Assembly: GCF_001183985.1 (NCBI RefSeq)
Contig: NZ_LFZW01000001.1
Coordinates: 1,271,812-1,335,811 of the forward strand
Source: Peribacillus loiseleuriae
GTDB lineage: Bacteria > Bacillota > Bacilli > Bacillales > DSM-1321
Length of the DNA: 64,000 nucleotides
Direction: 5' to 3'
Shown: one piece after another, positions 47,674 through 56,339 of the stretch
Layout of the letters: the number at the start of each line of letters is the position of its first letter
Numbering within the stretch: the first letter of the stretch is position 1
Translations under genes and position numbers: made by a program
The notes under the pieces: model-generated
Databases searched by the model: none
What the model was told of the DNA's origin: nothing
Seen by the model: only the letters and a program-made list of their open reading frames with translations

Positions 47674-47775
47674 ATGAATAAAAAGATAATTAATGTACCA
47701 TATGCACAGCCAATTAAAAAAAGTTCGCAAAATAAGCTGAAAAAAGGTTGTGGCTGTAATCAAAAGAAAAATTGA
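47674..47775 (+). CDS. 33-residue basic cysteine-containing peptide
   Basis: A short frame starts at ATG 47674 with AAGAAGGTG upstream. It reads MNKKIINVPYAQPIKK, continues with serine/lysine-rich residues and ends KKGCGCNQKKN. A CGC pair near a basic tail could bind metal or form crosslinks in the coat. It lies between yjcA and the lipoprotein gene, in the spore cluster, and a terminator follows within 20 bases. I recognise no family; the length is near the limit of what can be trusted. Confidence 0.45.
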   Translation: MNKKIINVPYAQPIKKSSQNKLKKGCGCNQKKN

Positions 47776-47791
47776 ATGGAGTCTGCATAAT

Positions 47792-47826
47792 GCCTGATCC
47801 GAGTTTTAGGGATCGGGTTATTTTTT
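47792..47826 (+). terminator. Terminator after the cotO-yjcA group
   Basis: CCTGATCC and GGATCGGG pair (one G-T) around a short loop and are followed by TTATTTTTT. Confidence 0.7.
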
Positions 47827-47953
47827 GTAGTATATGCTATTTCAATGAGCTTTGGTGTCTTGCTGTTTACCTGTTTTCCTTATCCTACCATTCATAATAT
47901 GATTGATGATTAAAGACAATAATAGATACAACCTAACTGTAGGAAGTGAAATT

Positions 47954-48430
47954 ATGATGAGACGTTTATGCTTACAGCTCCTTTTTACTTTTACTCTTTT
48001 TCTAAGTGGCTGTGCATCAAATGGTGATGGTAAAACAGAGAGGTTTGCTCTGTTAAAGGAAACGAATCCAAAGCCAATGGATATAATTGATGCAACAGAT
48101 AGTAAGATTGGTGACGAAGAAGCTGTGAAAAAGGAAGTTATAAAGAATGACCATATTTATGATGTTGTCATTGTAAAGAATGGGAAAGAGATGCTAGTTG
48201 CTTATAAAATAAAACATATGCACAGATTTCAAATGAAGCAGGTCGAGAAAAAACTAACAAAAGACCTTAATAAAAAATTTGAAGGAATACATTTCATCGT
48301 TTCAAGTGATTATAAAATTTTTCTTGAGGCGGTCAGATTAAATAAACTTCTACGTGAGAATGAAATTCCTAGGGAAGAAGCCAAAAAAGAATTTAAACAA
48401 ATTGTCGAATTGAAGGAAGAAAAAACATAG
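47954..48430 (+). CDS. YhcN/YlaJ-type sporulation lipoprotein
   Basis: The 158-residue precursor has a lipoprotein signal (MMRRLCLQLLFTFTLFLSGC) with lipobox LSGC. The mature part resembles YhcN/YlaJ spore-germination lipoproteins: KNDHIYDVVIVKNGKEMLVAYKIKH and FEGIHFIVSSDYKIF are characteristic strand and helix pairs. AGGAAGTG precedes the ATG. Directly upstream of spoVAC, it matches the organisation known from the mobile spoVA2 operons, where such a lipoprotein precedes spoVAC-D-Eb. The protein is probably anchored at the inner spore membrane. Family assignment is moderately secure. Confidence 0.7.
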   Translation: MMRRLCLQLLFTFTLFLSGCASNGDGKTERFALLKETNPKPMDIIDATDSKIGDEEAVKKEVIKNDHIYDVVIVKNGKEMLVAYKIKHMHRFQMKQVEKKLTKDLNKKFEGIHFIVSSDYKIFLEAVRLNKLLRENEIPREEAKKEFKQIVELKEEKT

Positions 48431-48446
48431 GAAAGAGGGGTCATGG

Positions 48447-48914
48447 ATGCAGAAACAACAGAAAACGATTGAACAAAAGAATTACGAAAAACTACAAGGA
48501 AAACATGAGTTAAAGCGACCAATTGCAAAAAATTGTTTAAAAGCATTTTTAGTTGGCGGCCTCTTTTGTACAGTAGGACAGGCGATTTCGTACTTCTATA
48601 TTTATTTTTTTAATTTTACTGAACAAACGGTTGGGAATCCTACAAGTGCAACGATGGTCTTTATCGCTTTACTCCTAACTGGTTTTGGTATTTATGATCG
48701 AATCGGGCAATTTGCAGGTGCCGGTAGTGCTGTTCCGGTTACTGGATTTGGAAATGCAATTATTTCAGCTGCGATCGAACACAGAACAGAAGGCTTTGTA
48801 CTTGGAGTAGGAAGCAATATGTTCAAGCTTGCAGGATCTGTCATTGTATTCGGTGTTTTTTCCGCTTTCGTTGTCGCACTTATAAAAACACTCTTTGGCA
48901 TGCTAGGAGGGTAA
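48447..48914 (+). CDS. spoVAC: Stage V sporulation protein AC
   Basis: SpoVAC is a membrane protein that takes part in dipicolinic-acid uptake and release and is described as mechanosensitive. The 155-residue protein has a polar N-terminus then three to four hydrophobic spans: FLVGGLFCTVGQAISYFYIYFF, TMVFIALLLTGFGIYDRIGQFAGAG and FKLAGSVIVFGVFSAFVVALI. The glycine-rich GAGSAVPVTGFGNA motif is typical. AGAGGGG precedes the ATG. It starts a three-gene spoVAC-D-E run with overlapping or tight spacing. Transcription by the forespore sigma-G factor is expected. Confidence 0.88.
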   Translation: MQKQQKTIEQKNYEKLQGKHELKRPIAKNCLKAFLVGGLFCTVGQAISYFYIYFFNFTEQTVGNPTSATMVFIALLLTGFGIYDRIGQFAGAGSAVPVTGFGNAIISAAIEHRTEGFVLGVGSNMFKLAGSVIVFGVFSAFVVALIKTLFGMLGG

Positions 48915-48916
48915 AG

Positions 48917-49945
48917 ATGCTAATAGGAAAGCAATCATGGACATTTGCCAACCAACCTGTCATAACATCCACAGGTGTAACAGGCGGTCCTTTTGAAGCA
49001 AACGGTCATTTGGCTACAGATTTTGATCTTCTTCATGAAGATTTATGGATGGGACAAGATTCCTATGAAAAGGCACACCGGCTTTTGATTGAACAAGCTG
49101 TGCAAATTGCACTTGAAAAAGGAATGGTAAAAAAAGAAGATGTGCAATTTTTTCTGGCTGGTGACCTAGTTAACCAAATTACACCGACGAGTTTCGCGGC
49201 GAGAACGAATGAGATTCCTTATTTTGGGTTGTTTGGAGCATGTTCGACATCGATGGAGGGGCTGGCTCTTGCTGCATATATTGTGAATTATTCAGGAGCA
49301 TACCATGTGCTGACAGGAGCTTCTAGCCATAATGCAGCTATTGAAAAGCAATTTCGATATCCGACTGAATATGGAGGGCAGAAACCACCAACCGCACAGT
49401 GGACCATTACAGGAGCAGGAATTGCGCTTGTATCACAGGCTAAAAGTGGGGATAGCCCTGCCCCGCATATTCTATCTGCTACAATTGGCAAGGTGATCGA
49501 TATGGGGATAAATGATCCATTCAATATGGGCGGTGCAATGGCCCCTGCTGCAGTGGATACAATATTGGCTCATTTCCGCGATTTTAAGCTTACAAGCGAT
49601 TATTATGATGCAATCATAACTGGTGATCTTGGATATGTCGGCCGGGAAGCAGCTTATGATTTATTAAGTCAAAAAGGGTTTGATATGGCTAAAGACAAGT
49701 TTAAGGATTGCGGTTTGATGATATACAAAAGTAATCAACCAGTTCTATCAGGAGGTAGTGGAGCTGGTTGCTCGGCAACCGTTCTTTATGGCCACATATT
49801 AAATCAAATGAAGGTAGGGAAATTGAAACGGATATTGTTTGTCGCAACGGGAGCCTTACTATCGCCGCTTTCTGTACAACAAAATGAAAGTATTCCATGT
49901 ATAGCACATGCAGTGGCAATTGAGTATGGAGCAGGTACACTTTAA
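48917..49945 (+). CDS. spoVAD: Stage V sporulation protein AD
   Basis: SpoVAD is a thiolase-fold protein that binds dipicolinic acid. The 342-residue protein shows the fold's landmarks: the [18 protein letters not shown] segment near residue 112 (nucleophile elbow), [29 protein letters not shown], and [14 protein letters not shown] near 280. AGGAGGG precedes the ATG, two bases after the spoVAC stop. In other Bacillus, VAD is essential for DPA uptake during sporulation. Length is normal. Confidence 0.9.
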   Translation: MLIGKQSWTFANQPVITSTGVTGGPFEANGHLATDFDLLHEDLWMGQDSYEKAHRLLIEQAVQIALEKGMVKKEDVQFFLAGDLVNQITPTSFAARTNEIPYFGLFGACSTSMEGLALAAYIVNYSGAYHVLTGASSHNAAIEKQFRYPTEYGGQKPPTAQWTITGAGIALVSQAKSGDSPAPHILSATIGKVIDMGINDPFNMGGAMAPAAVDTILAHFRDFKLTSDYYDAIITGDLGYVGREAAYDLLSQKGFDMAKDKFKDCGLMIYKSNQPVLSGGSGAGCSATVLYGHILNQMKVGKLKRILFVATGALLSPLSVQQNESIPCIAHAVAIEYGAGTL

Positions 49946-49982
49946 TTTTTTTAGAAACTTTAATGAAAGGAAGGGAAGGTTC

Positions 49983-50339
49983 ATGTTGCCAATGTTTTTT
50001 TGGGCATTCGTCATAGGTGGACTGATTTGTGTAATCGGGCAACTATTATTCGATGTTGCAAAGTTAACGCCTGGCCATACTTTGAGCGTACTCGTTGTAA
50101 CAGGTGCAATATTAAGCGGTTTTGGTCTTTATGATTACTTAATTGATTTTGCGGGCGCAGGAGCAAGTATACCAATAACTTCTTTTGGGAATTCTCTCGT
50201 CCACGGAGCCATGCAAGAGGCCGAACAACACGGAGTTATTGGTGTATTAACAGGGATGTTTGAAATTACCAGCTCAGGTATATCAGCTGCAATTATCTTT
50301 GGATTTATCGGAGCTCTTGTTTTCAAACCAAAGGGGTGA
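49983..50339 (+). CDS. spoVAE: Stage V sporulation protein AE (AEb type)
   Basis: This 118-residue protein consists almost entirely of three membrane spans: [44 protein letters not shown] and [17 protein letters not shown], with the motif [21 protein letters not shown], which is nearly the spoVAC motif. The ATG at 49983 has GGAAGG upstream; the frame open before it overlaps spoVAD and is not used. It completes the spoVAC-D-Eb triad. No DUF1657 or DUF421 gene follows, unlike the mobile spoVA2 operons. Function: DPA channel component by family. Confidence 0.88.
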   Translation: MLPMFFWAFVIGGLICVIGQLLFDVAKLTPGHTLSVLVVTGAILSGFGLYDYLIDFAGAGASIPITSFGNSLVHGAMQEAEQHGVIGVLTGMFEITSSGISAAIIFGFIGALVFKPKG

Positions 50340-50453
50340 ACATAATTCCTTCTTTTCGAATTAGATAGCAAAGAATTAGGAGAAGACCTATACAATCTTG
50401 TCATCTTCTACATATGTTAGAAGTGAGCTATTCGAAAAGTGAGGTGAAGCTAT

Positions 50454-50591
50454 ATGTTCGGTTGGGGTTATGGCGGTGGCTGCGGTGGTTGTGGCGGCTA
50501 CGGCTACGGCGGCAATACTGGCGGTTCTGGGTTTGTATTAATCGTCGTTTTATTCATTTTGTTAATTATTGTCGGAGCTTCTTTCTGCTAA
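50454..50591 (+). CDS. yjcZ: YjcZ-family sporulation protein
   Basis: A 45-residue peptide starts [20 protein letters not shown], followed by an NTGGSG spacer and a hydrophobic span ([19 protein letters not shown]). The glycine/tyrosine/cysteine-rich start and single C-terminal span define the YjcZ/YhfH-like small spore-associated family. GAGGTGAAG precedes the ATG. It sits 115 bases after spoVAE and is followed by a terminator. It is probably made in sporulation and membrane-anchored; exact role unknown. Confidence 0.8.
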   Translation: MFGWGYGGGCGGCGGYGYGGNTGGSGFVLIVVLFILLIIVGASFC

Positions 50592-50607
50592 TGAATTTAC
50601 TAAAGAT

Positions 50608-50638
50608 GGAATGGGCAGTACAGGCCCGTTCCGTTTTT
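50608..50638 (+). terminator. yjcZ terminator
   Basis: GGAATGGGC and GCCCGTTCC pair (one G-T) around AGTACAG, then TTTTT after CG. Confidence 0.75.
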
Positions 50639-50882
50639 AACGTATAAACAGATTTTTTGTCAAGTAGCAAATACCATCTTAATTTGTTATGACTGATTTT
50701 ATCATAGAGTTTTTTTCGATTAGAGAATAAACCACATATCACAACCCTTTGAAAACTTTTACATAGTATATTCTAAGCTTATTCAATGCTCCAGATTTGT
50801 TACTTGTTCTTTGTATTCAATCCTTTTAGGCACAAAACTCTTGAGTCTGCATAGAATAGTTGCAGAGAAGGAGGGCTTTTTA

Positions 50883-51140
50883 ATGGAAAACCAATTTTTT
50901 AAAAACATTGAAAGCAAAACGGGTGTAAGTATGAAAGATGTATTTGAATTAGCAAACTCCCTGCAAGGTGCCAATTTTAAGGATGAAGCAACAGTGCGTA
51001 ATGTGATTAAACGTGTTTCCCAAATTGCTAATAAGCCAGTAAATCTTGAAACGGAAAATAAAATTGTCGAATCAATTGTTAAAGATGGTAAAAATCTTGA
51101 TTTTAGTACATTAGCGAATATGTTAAATGGTAAAAAATAA
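50883..51140 (+). CDS. spoVIF: Stage VI sporulation protein F
   Basis: SpoVIF is needed for spore coat assembly and resistance and regulates late mother-cell gene expression in B. subtilis. The 85-residue protein starts MENQFFKNIESKTGVSMKDV, followed by SLQGANFKDEATVRNVIKRVSQIANKPV and ends DFSTLANMLNGKK; it matches the family in length and sequence. AGGAGGG precedes the ATG at 50883, and an upstream in-frame start is rejected. It follows the spoVA/yjcZ group with its own probable promoter in a 290-base gap. It precedes convergent yjcD. Confidence 0.85.
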   Translation: MENQFFKNIESKTGVSMKDVFELANSLQGANFKDEATVRNVIKRVSQIANKPVNLETENKIVESIVKDGKNLDFSTLANMLNGKK

Positions 51141-51150
51141 TATGTAAATG

Positions 51151-51187
51151 AAAAGGACAGCGGTGTAATTAATGACCGCTGTCTTTA
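51151..51187. terminator. Terminator between spoVIF and yjcD
   Basis: AAAGGACAGCGGT and ACCGCTGTCTTT pair perfectly around GTAATTAATG. Confidence 0.8.
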
Positions 51188-51235
51188 TTTATACTAACAT
51201 CATATGAAAATTAAGAATTCCCCTAATTAGCGGGT

Positions 51236-53518
51236 TCAAAACCTCAAGAATCTTGAAGGGTGAGCTGTTTTACCTCTTCGTGTTTGTGGTATGGATAGGA
51301 ATAGACCATCCTTTGCTCTCGTCATCGCAACATATAGCAGTCTGCGCTCCTCTTCTAGTGATTCATTGTCACCCTTACGAAACGATTCAAGTGCGAAGTC
51401 ATGAGGGAGGCTACCATCAATAGCTCCAAGTACATACACATATTTATACTCGAGGCCTTTTGAACGATGTATGGTTGTTAACTGGATTGCATCATGGAAA
51501 TGCTTCGATAGCTGCTTCACTTCATGTACCATAGCAGACATATGTCCCACATGTTCAAGGAATTCAGCTACCGAATGAAACCGTTTAGCTGCTACCTTCA
51601 AATCACGAATATCATCAGAGCCTTTCTCTATATTGCCTTCATTGCCGCGTTTCTTCACAAAATCTGCAAACCCTATTTCCTTTTCAATGACTAAAAGAGC
51701 AACAGAAGGGGTCATCCCCTTTAAACTGCGGATTATTTTAGGTAACGATTTAAGTTTGCGTTCTTGAAAAGGATGAGCTGTTTTGACGAAAGCTAGGGCA
51801 TCAATAAAGTCACAATCCTGTAGAATCGTTTGCGCCTTCATATCCTGCAGCACACTTTGCTTTAAAAATAAGGATGATAAAACGTCCCCAACTGGATTGG
51901 CATCCTCAGGTTGATAGCTTAATCGTAAATAAGCAAGCATACTCTTAACGATTCGTCTTTCATAAAAACTATCCGCATCTTTTTCAATAACAAAAGGAAG
52001 ATTGGATGTGGCTAGTCTCTCGAAAATCGCCCGTGACATCGCATGAGTCCGATAAAGAATCGCAAAGTCACTTGGATTCGCACCATTTGTAATTTTTTCC
52101 TGGATATCATGAACAATCATCGTTGCTTCTGTTTCCTCGTCATAAGGATAAAAGAGCAGAGCGGGTTTGCCATTATTATGCTGAGCTTTCATCGTTTTCG
52201 GATGCCTGTTCTGATTTTTTTTTATCATCCGGTTGGCGGTGGCAACAATTTCATGTGATGATCGATAATTTTCTGTCAGTTTTACGACTTTAGCTCCTGG
52301 GAAATCTCGTTCAAAATGCAAGATAAATGATGGATCACTACCACGAAATGCGTAGATTGCCTGATCGTCATCACCGACCAAACAAACATTTTTTGTTCGA
52401 GCAGACAGGAGTTGGATCAATTCGTATTGAACTTTATTAATATCCTGAAACTCATCAATAAGAAAATAGTCAAAACGCTTCTGATATTTTGCTAGGACAT
52501 CTGGATTACTTTTAAAAAATGAATAACAGCCAATCAACATATCATCAAAATCATAGCTACCTGTCTGTGATTTATAATCTTCATAGCTTTTATAAAGAGA
52601 CAAACAAGATGTTTCCCATTCGTCTTTAGCTTTAATTTCATTTGGGAATAATAAAGAGTTTTTCCATAGGCCAATTTGTTGAAGTGCTTGATCATATGCA
52701 AATTCCTTATCATCCAGCCCCATTTCTTTGCCAGCTAGTTTAAGAATTCTTGTACGTTCCCATTCCCATTTCATTAGTAAATCACGTCGCCAATTATCTG
52801 GTTCATGGAAGAGGAGGATTTTATAAAAAATACTATGAAAAGTGCCCGTTACTAATTGATTGACAAGCATGGGATTCATTTCGGGATAGGAGAGTAGTCG
52901 TTCCTTCATTTCTTTCGCAGCCTTGGCTGTAAAAGTAACAAGCATCATGGACTTAGGATCGATAATTTTTGCCGAAAGCATATAAGCTGTTCGGACAGTT
53001 AATACTCTAGTTTTCCCGCTACCTGCACCTGAAAGAACAAGGAGGGGACCATCAATTGTAGTTATTGCAGCTGCTTGTTCCTTGTCCAAACTAACTCCAT
53101 GATTGTAAAGTTTGCCAAAGTATGGATCTTCAATAAGAAGCCGACTTTGCTTTTCATGTATGAATTCGGGATTCCCTGTGATATATGCACTGTTTTTAGC
53201 CGGTACACATTCAGGTTGATCTTTTGTAATAGTTCGACCTTTAGGAATCTTAAATCCGTTATCTTCTTTATAGTCGATTGTAATAGGATTATTTTGTTTA
53301 ACTGAAACATCAAGCAAAGGGAACGAGCAATCCGTAATTCCAGGTGAATTATGACTAAAATGAGGTGGATTACTAATGCCTAAGAATAACTTCACAGGAA
53401 GACCACATGATGGACAAGTCAGTTCCCCACGCTTGCCTTTATCATATAATTCCTGAAGCTGTTCGGCAGAGGTAGTGACTAAATTGATTATTTCATTTTT
53501 TACTTTTGCTGCTTGCAT
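51236..53518 (-). CDS. yjcD: UvrD/Rep-type helicase YjcD with CoiA-like N-terminal module
   Basis: The 760-residue protein is an SF1A helicase: Walker A LSGAGSGKTRVL near residue 165-176, motif II DEFQDINKVQYELIQ near 372, QAIYAFRGSDPSF, and the C-terminal TIHRSKGLEYKYVY and LYVAMTRAK motifs are all present. Before the helicase core are about 150 extra residues with a zinc-ribbon-like CPSCGLPVKLF...PPHFSHNS...C (near residues 34-62), which resembles the same module in CoiA. The ATG at 53518 has GAGGTC upstream. B. subtilis YjcD has the same arrangement; the function is unknown but DNA repair or recombination is likely. Confidence 0.86.
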   Translation of the reverse strand: MQAAKVKNEIINLVTTSAEQLQELYDKGKRGELTCPSCGLPVKLFLGISNPPHFSHNSPGITDCSFPLLDVSVKQNNPITIDYKEDNGFKIPKGRTITKDQPECVPAKNSAYITGNPEFIHEKQSRLLIEDPYFGKLYNHGVSLDKEQAAAITTIDGPLLVLSGAGSGKTRVLTVRTAYMLSAKIIDPKSMMLVTFTAKAAKEMKERLLSYPEMNPMLVNQLVTGTFHSIFYKILLFHEPDNWRRDLLMKWEWERTRILKLAGKEMGLDDKEFAYDQALQQIGLWKNSLLFPNEIKAKDEWETSCLSLYKSYEDYKSQTGSYDFDDMLIGCYSFFKSNPDVLAKYQKRFDYFLIDEFQDINKVQYELIQLLSARTKNVCLVGDDDQAIYAFRGSDPSFILHFERDFPGAKVVKLTENYRSSHEIVATANRMIKKNQNRHPKTMKAQHNNGKPALLFYPYDEETEATMIVHDIQEKITNGANPSDFAILYRTHAMSRAIFERLATSNLPFVIEKDADSFYERRIVKSMLAYLRLSYQPEDANPVGDVLSSLFLKQSVLQDMKAQTILQDCDFIDALAFVKTAHPFQERKLKSLPKIIRSLKGMTPSVALLVIEKEIGFADFVKKRGNEGNIEKGSDDIRDLKVAAKRFHSVAEFLEHVGHMSAMVHEVKQLSKHFHDAIQLTTIHRSKGLEYKYVYVLGAIDGSLPHDFALESFRKGDNESLEEERRLLYVAMTRAKDGLFLSIPQTRRGKTAHPSRFLRF

Positions 53519-53611
53519 ACTAAAAGACCTCAAATCTCATTCAATTCTTTGTATCATTCATGATACCAGAACATAGGTTAAAGTGAAACTAACATAATAC
53601 AGTCTTTAATA

Positions 53612-53790
53612 GAGGATGTTCAAAAGGTCCGGTAAAAAAAAGCTTGCGAATTGTGTCCTGCGCGCAACACAGAGGACAGCACATCCTTTGCAAGTCCGGT
53701 TCTCACGTATTACTGTAACGCGAAAGGTTTGAGACAATCGCCTGCAGAACTTCTCGGCTCTTTTTATTCTCCTTTTTGAACACGCACTAA
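53612..53790 (+). repeat. P2 repeat, copy 2
   Basis: It begins GAGGATGTTCAAAAGGTCCG, contains CTCACGTATTACTGTAACGC and CAGAACTTCTCGGCTCTTTT, and ends CTCCTTTTTGAACACGCAC. Ends are inverted (GTTCAAAA / TTTTTGAAC). It lies between yjcD and the next gene. The remaining part of the gap holds only a normal ribosome binding site. Confidence 0.7.
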
Positions 53791-53894
53791 TAGTCGAAAA
53801 GCGAGTAAAATGCACATCATAAAACGATGGAAATATTGTTTGCCTTTTCATGGGGGTAAATGACAGAAAATAAAAAAGTTATGAGGTGAGTAGA

Positions 53895-54206
53895 ATGGGC
53901 TACATCATACCAATTACACAATTTGAATATCTTCAATATGCAAACAGAACGGTCGCTGCTGCGAAATGTTCAGTAAAATCAATTGGTGGTATATCGTCAA
54001 TTTTTCCACTTCCGTTATTTCAGCACCTCAATCAAGATAAAGACAAGCAGATTGAGAACATTATTACGTCTAAATCAGAAACAAAGAAGGCCTTAATCAA
54101 TCCACAAAATTCATCATCCTATAAAATGCAAGTACCTGAATATGTAGTAGAGCAAATAATAGCAGATTTAACGGGTAAAGGGGGATTCTTTAATCAAAGA
54201 ATCTAG
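53895..54206 (+). CDS. Conserved-looking protein of unknown function
   Basis: I do not recognise this 103-residue protein. It starts MGYIIPITQFEYLQYANRTV, contains a polar, lysine/asparagine-rich middle, and ends VEQIIADLTGKGGFFNQRI. There is no signal peptide, membrane span or known motif. The ATG at 53895 has AGGTGAG upstream; a GTG at 53886 overlaps the site. It is on the plus strand between yjcD and the coat genes, followed by a terminator. Spore association is possible from position alone. Confidence 0.6.
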   Translation: MGYIIPITQFEYLQYANRTVAAAKCSVKSIGGISSIFPLPLFQHLNQDKDKQIENIITSKSETKKALINPQNSSSYKMQVPEYVVEQIIADLTGKGGFFNQRI

Positions 54207-54215
54207 TGAACACAT

Positions 54216-54243
54216 AAAAGGACACGAATGTGTCCTTTTGTGT
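54216..54243. terminator. Terminator between the unknown gene and cotX
   Basis: AAAAGGACAC and GTGTCCTTTT pair perfectly around GAAT. Confidence 0.8.
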
Positions 54244-54261
54244 GTTGCAATTATTTGATTC

Positions 54262-54747
54262 TTATAAAACATCTACTTCGACGATTAGAGCAAGTAATAA
54301 TTGAAGCAATAGCTGAATGTTAACAGCAACTTGGGCATCTGTAGTTACAACCTCAACGTCACGAGAGTTCTCGATAATCGTTTTTTGACGTGAAATTTGA
54401 CTAATTTTGGAAGATTGGAGCAATTCTTGAGTAATTCTTTCAGCACTTTCGCCGCTGCCAACAGTGATGCTAACAATTACAGCAATTGCAGCTTGTAAGG
54501 CGGCTTGGAGAGATAGAGCTGCTTTTACATCTGTTGAAGTTACTCGAACATTACATGAGTCTTTGATATATACTAGCTCTTCGGATAGTTGGTACTCCAC
54601 ATTCTCTTGTCTGGATTCTTGCTCGATGCCTCCGCGACGATTATCGCAAAACTCTGCTAATGGATGATCTGAACGAGAATCTAAGGCTGACCATCTGTTT
54701 TCGCTATGTCCGCAAGAATTGTCTGAGCGAAATTCATTTTGATTCAT
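54262..54747 (-). CDS. cotX: Spore coat protein X
   Basis: CotX is an insoluble-fraction coat protein placed in the crust region. The 161-residue protein has a polar N-terminal half followed by two repeated CotX modules, each with a stretch such as CNVRVTSTDVKAALSLQAALQAAIAVIVSITV and DVEVVTTDAQVAVNIQLLLQLLLALIVEV; these imperfect tandem motifs define the Coat_X family. The ATG is at 54747 with AAAGGAGG upstream. Position next to yjcF-H and a cotW-like gene recalls the B. subtilis cotVWXYZ cluster. Mother-cell sigma-K expression is expected. Confidence 0.88.
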   Translation of the reverse strand: MNQNEFRSDNSCGHSENRWSALDSRSDHPLAEFCDNRRGGIEQESRQENVEYQLSEELVYIKDSCNVRVTSTDVKAALSLQAALQAAIAVIVSITVGSGESAERITQELLQSSKISQISRQKTIIENSRDVEVVTTDAQVAVNIQLLLQLLLALIVEVDVL

Positions 54748-54885
54748 ATCTTTATCCTCCTTTTATTTGGGTCCCTATTAAAATATGCGGTTCGAGAAAC
54801 GATGTTTGGACGATTATATCAATGCAAACGTCTATTTTTGAGAATTTTTGTTTGTGAAATTTTTCAAGAACTTAAGGGAGGTAGG

Positions 54886-55131
54886 TTACTTTCCCTCATC
54901 ATATACATTAGTGATTGGATTAACATCTTGTTCGGTGATGTTGTTCTGCTTGTCAATAAACGACTGCGATTGCTTCTGAAGCAATTCGACGGTTTCCTTT
55001 AGATTTTTCTTTTCTCTTTCAGTAAGATCAATGGAATCTTTTTTGAAACCATGTTTACGCAAAGTTCGTGATACTAATAATTCCATCAATTTTTGATGGG
55101 AATCGTCCAAATGAAGTTCTTTTTCACTCAC
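54886..55131 (-). CDS. CotW-like spore coat protein
   Basis: The 81-residue protein is a charged helical peptide: MSEKELHLDDSHQKLMELLV, TLRKHGFKKDSIDLTEREKK and TVELLQKQSQSFIDKQNNITE. It resembles CotW of B. subtilis in the RKHGxxK pattern and a following coiled helix ending in QSQ-F. AAGGAGGGG precedes the ATG. It precedes cotX on the same strand with a 138-base gap. The similarity is short, so the coat role is supported mainly by its partner. It may be co-regulated with cotX in the mother cell. Confidence 0.6.
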   Translation of the reverse strand: MSEKELHLDDSHQKLMELLVSRTLRKHGFKKDSIDLTEREKKNLKETVELLQKQSQSFIDKQNNITEQDVNPITNVYDEGK

Positions 55132-55257
55132 AAAAATCCCCTCCTTATCGTTTCTTACAATACATTATGAAAAAAAGGGCGAAGTGGCAGTGTTAAACGT
55201 GGAATTTTTATAAAAAAGTTTTTTGGGGGGAGTGCTGGACTTTAGAAATATAAAAAA

Positions 55258-55283
55258 ACCCCCGGAAATTAGTCTCCGGGGGC
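55258..55283 (-). terminator. yjcG-yjcF operon terminator
   Basis: CCCCCGGA and TCCGGGGG form a perfect stem around AAATTAGTC; on the minus strand it is followed by a T-run (TTTTTTTATA). Confidence 0.85.
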
Positions 55284-55287
55284 TAGT

Positions 55288-55713
55288 TTATATATCTTTA
55301 ATCATTGTTCGATGAGGAATGCCTGCATCCATAAATTCCTCAGATGCTACACGGTATCCTAATCGTTCATAAAAGGGAATGGCTTGTGTCTGTGCGTCCA
55401 GTTTTAATTTAGAAAGATCTTGCTTTTTTGCATAGTCTTCAATCGCATTCATAATCGTTTGTCCAGCGCCGTTCCCTCTGAACTCAGAGAGAACACAGAT
55501 CCTCTGTACTTTGCCAATACCGTCTAAAATACGGAATCGGCCGTTGCCGATAGGCGTATCATCTTCATTAAAGAGGAGGAAATGGGCACAATCATCTTCA
55601 TATTGATCAATTTCCTCTTCAAGAGGAACATTTTGTTCCTCTACAAAAACCTTTTTACGTATTGAATAAGCAAGTTCTCTCTCTTCGGTGTTTGTAACCA
55701 TTTTCACGTTCAT
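55288..55713 (-). CDS. yjcF: GNAT acetyltransferase YjcF
   Basis: The 141-residue protein belongs to the ElaA/GNAT family: RKKVFVEEQNVPLEEEIDQYEDDCAHFLL near the start, the acetyl-CoA loop CVLSEFRGNGAGQTIMNAIEDYAK (Q/RxxGxG/A) near residue 74-97, and the IPFYERLGYR end. The acetyl acceptor is unknown. The gene starts 5 bases after the yjcG stop, so both belong to one transcription unit. The strong hairpin after its stop ends the unit. Length and motifs are normal. Confidence 0.85.
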   Translation of the reverse strand: MNVKMVTNTEERELAYSIRKKVFVEEQNVPLEEEIDQYEDDCAHFLLFNEDDTPIGNGRFRILDGIGKVQRICVLSEFRGNGAGQTIMNAIEDYAKKQDLSKLKLDAQTQAIPFYERLGYRVASEEFMDAGIPHRTMIKDI

Positions 55714-55718
55714 TTTTA

Positions 55719-56237
55719 TTATTCCTCTTCTCCAAGTCTAAAAGTTTCATAAACAGTCCATGAACCATTCTCCAACTGATAAAGAAGGTGGAATCTGTCT
55801 ACTTCTTCCTCGTGTGTAACGTCAAGCATTCTAATCTGACCTAATACATCGGAATGTTCATCATCTGAAAGTTTCTGGCCAATTGTTATATGTGGAACAA
55901 ATGCATAAGGAGATGGACCTCCGAAGAAATCGGCATGGTTCATTTCTTTATGCAAACTTTCAAGTTCAGGATTTAATTCAACTTTAAAAAAAATCGTGTT
56001 ATTTACGGGTTGAAAGGTACTCGGTTTCACTACATTTAACTTAAATGGCTTATGGGATTTGGCGATGTTATTTAATTGTTCTGCTATTGTTTCGATTTCT
56101 ACTTCAGTTGCAAAAAAAGTATACTTGAGCGTAATATGAGGTGAGATTAGCGCATAGTTCGGGTCGTAGCGTTTACGGTACGAATTTACTTTATCTTGAA
56201 GCTGTTTTGATGGAAAAATAGCGACGCCATAGTTCAT
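55719..56237 (-). CDS. yjcG: 2H phosphoesterase family protein YjcG
   Basis: The 172-residue protein has the paired HxT/S motifs of 2H phosphoesterases: [10 protein letters not shown] (near residue 33-42) and [10 protein letters not shown] (near 113-122). This superfamily includes LigT-like 2'-5' RNA ligases and cyclic nucleotide esterases; the actual substrate is unknown. The ATG at 56237 has GGGAGG upstream. It is co-directional and tightly linked with yjcF; yjcH lies upstream with a 100-base gap. The catalytic histidines are intact. Confidence 0.87.
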   Translation of the reverse strand: MNYGVAIFPSKQLQDKVNSYRKRYDPNYALISPHITLKYTFFATEVEIETIAEQLNNIAKSHKPFKLNVVKPSTFQPVNNTIFFKVELNPELESLHKEMNHADFFGGPSPYAFVPHITIGQKLSDDEHSDVLGQIRMLDVTHEEEVDRFHLLYQLENGSWTVYETFRLGEEE

Positions 56238-56339
56238 AATGATACCTCCCAGATTGACACTGAATTTTTTTAAAAATCAAGTTATGAAATCATTATAACA
56301 AATTTTTAATAAACTTCGTCATTTTCTATAAAAAGGTGA

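Noticed and set aside
50414..50647. Open frame of 77 codons overlapping yjcZ
   Set aside because: It reads the glycine-rich yjcZ sequence in another frame; the yjcZ frame has the site, motif and terminator.
53606..53851. Minus-strand open frame of 81 codons near yjcD
   Set aside because: It is contained in P2 copy 2, is basic and low in coding character, and has no ribosome binding site.
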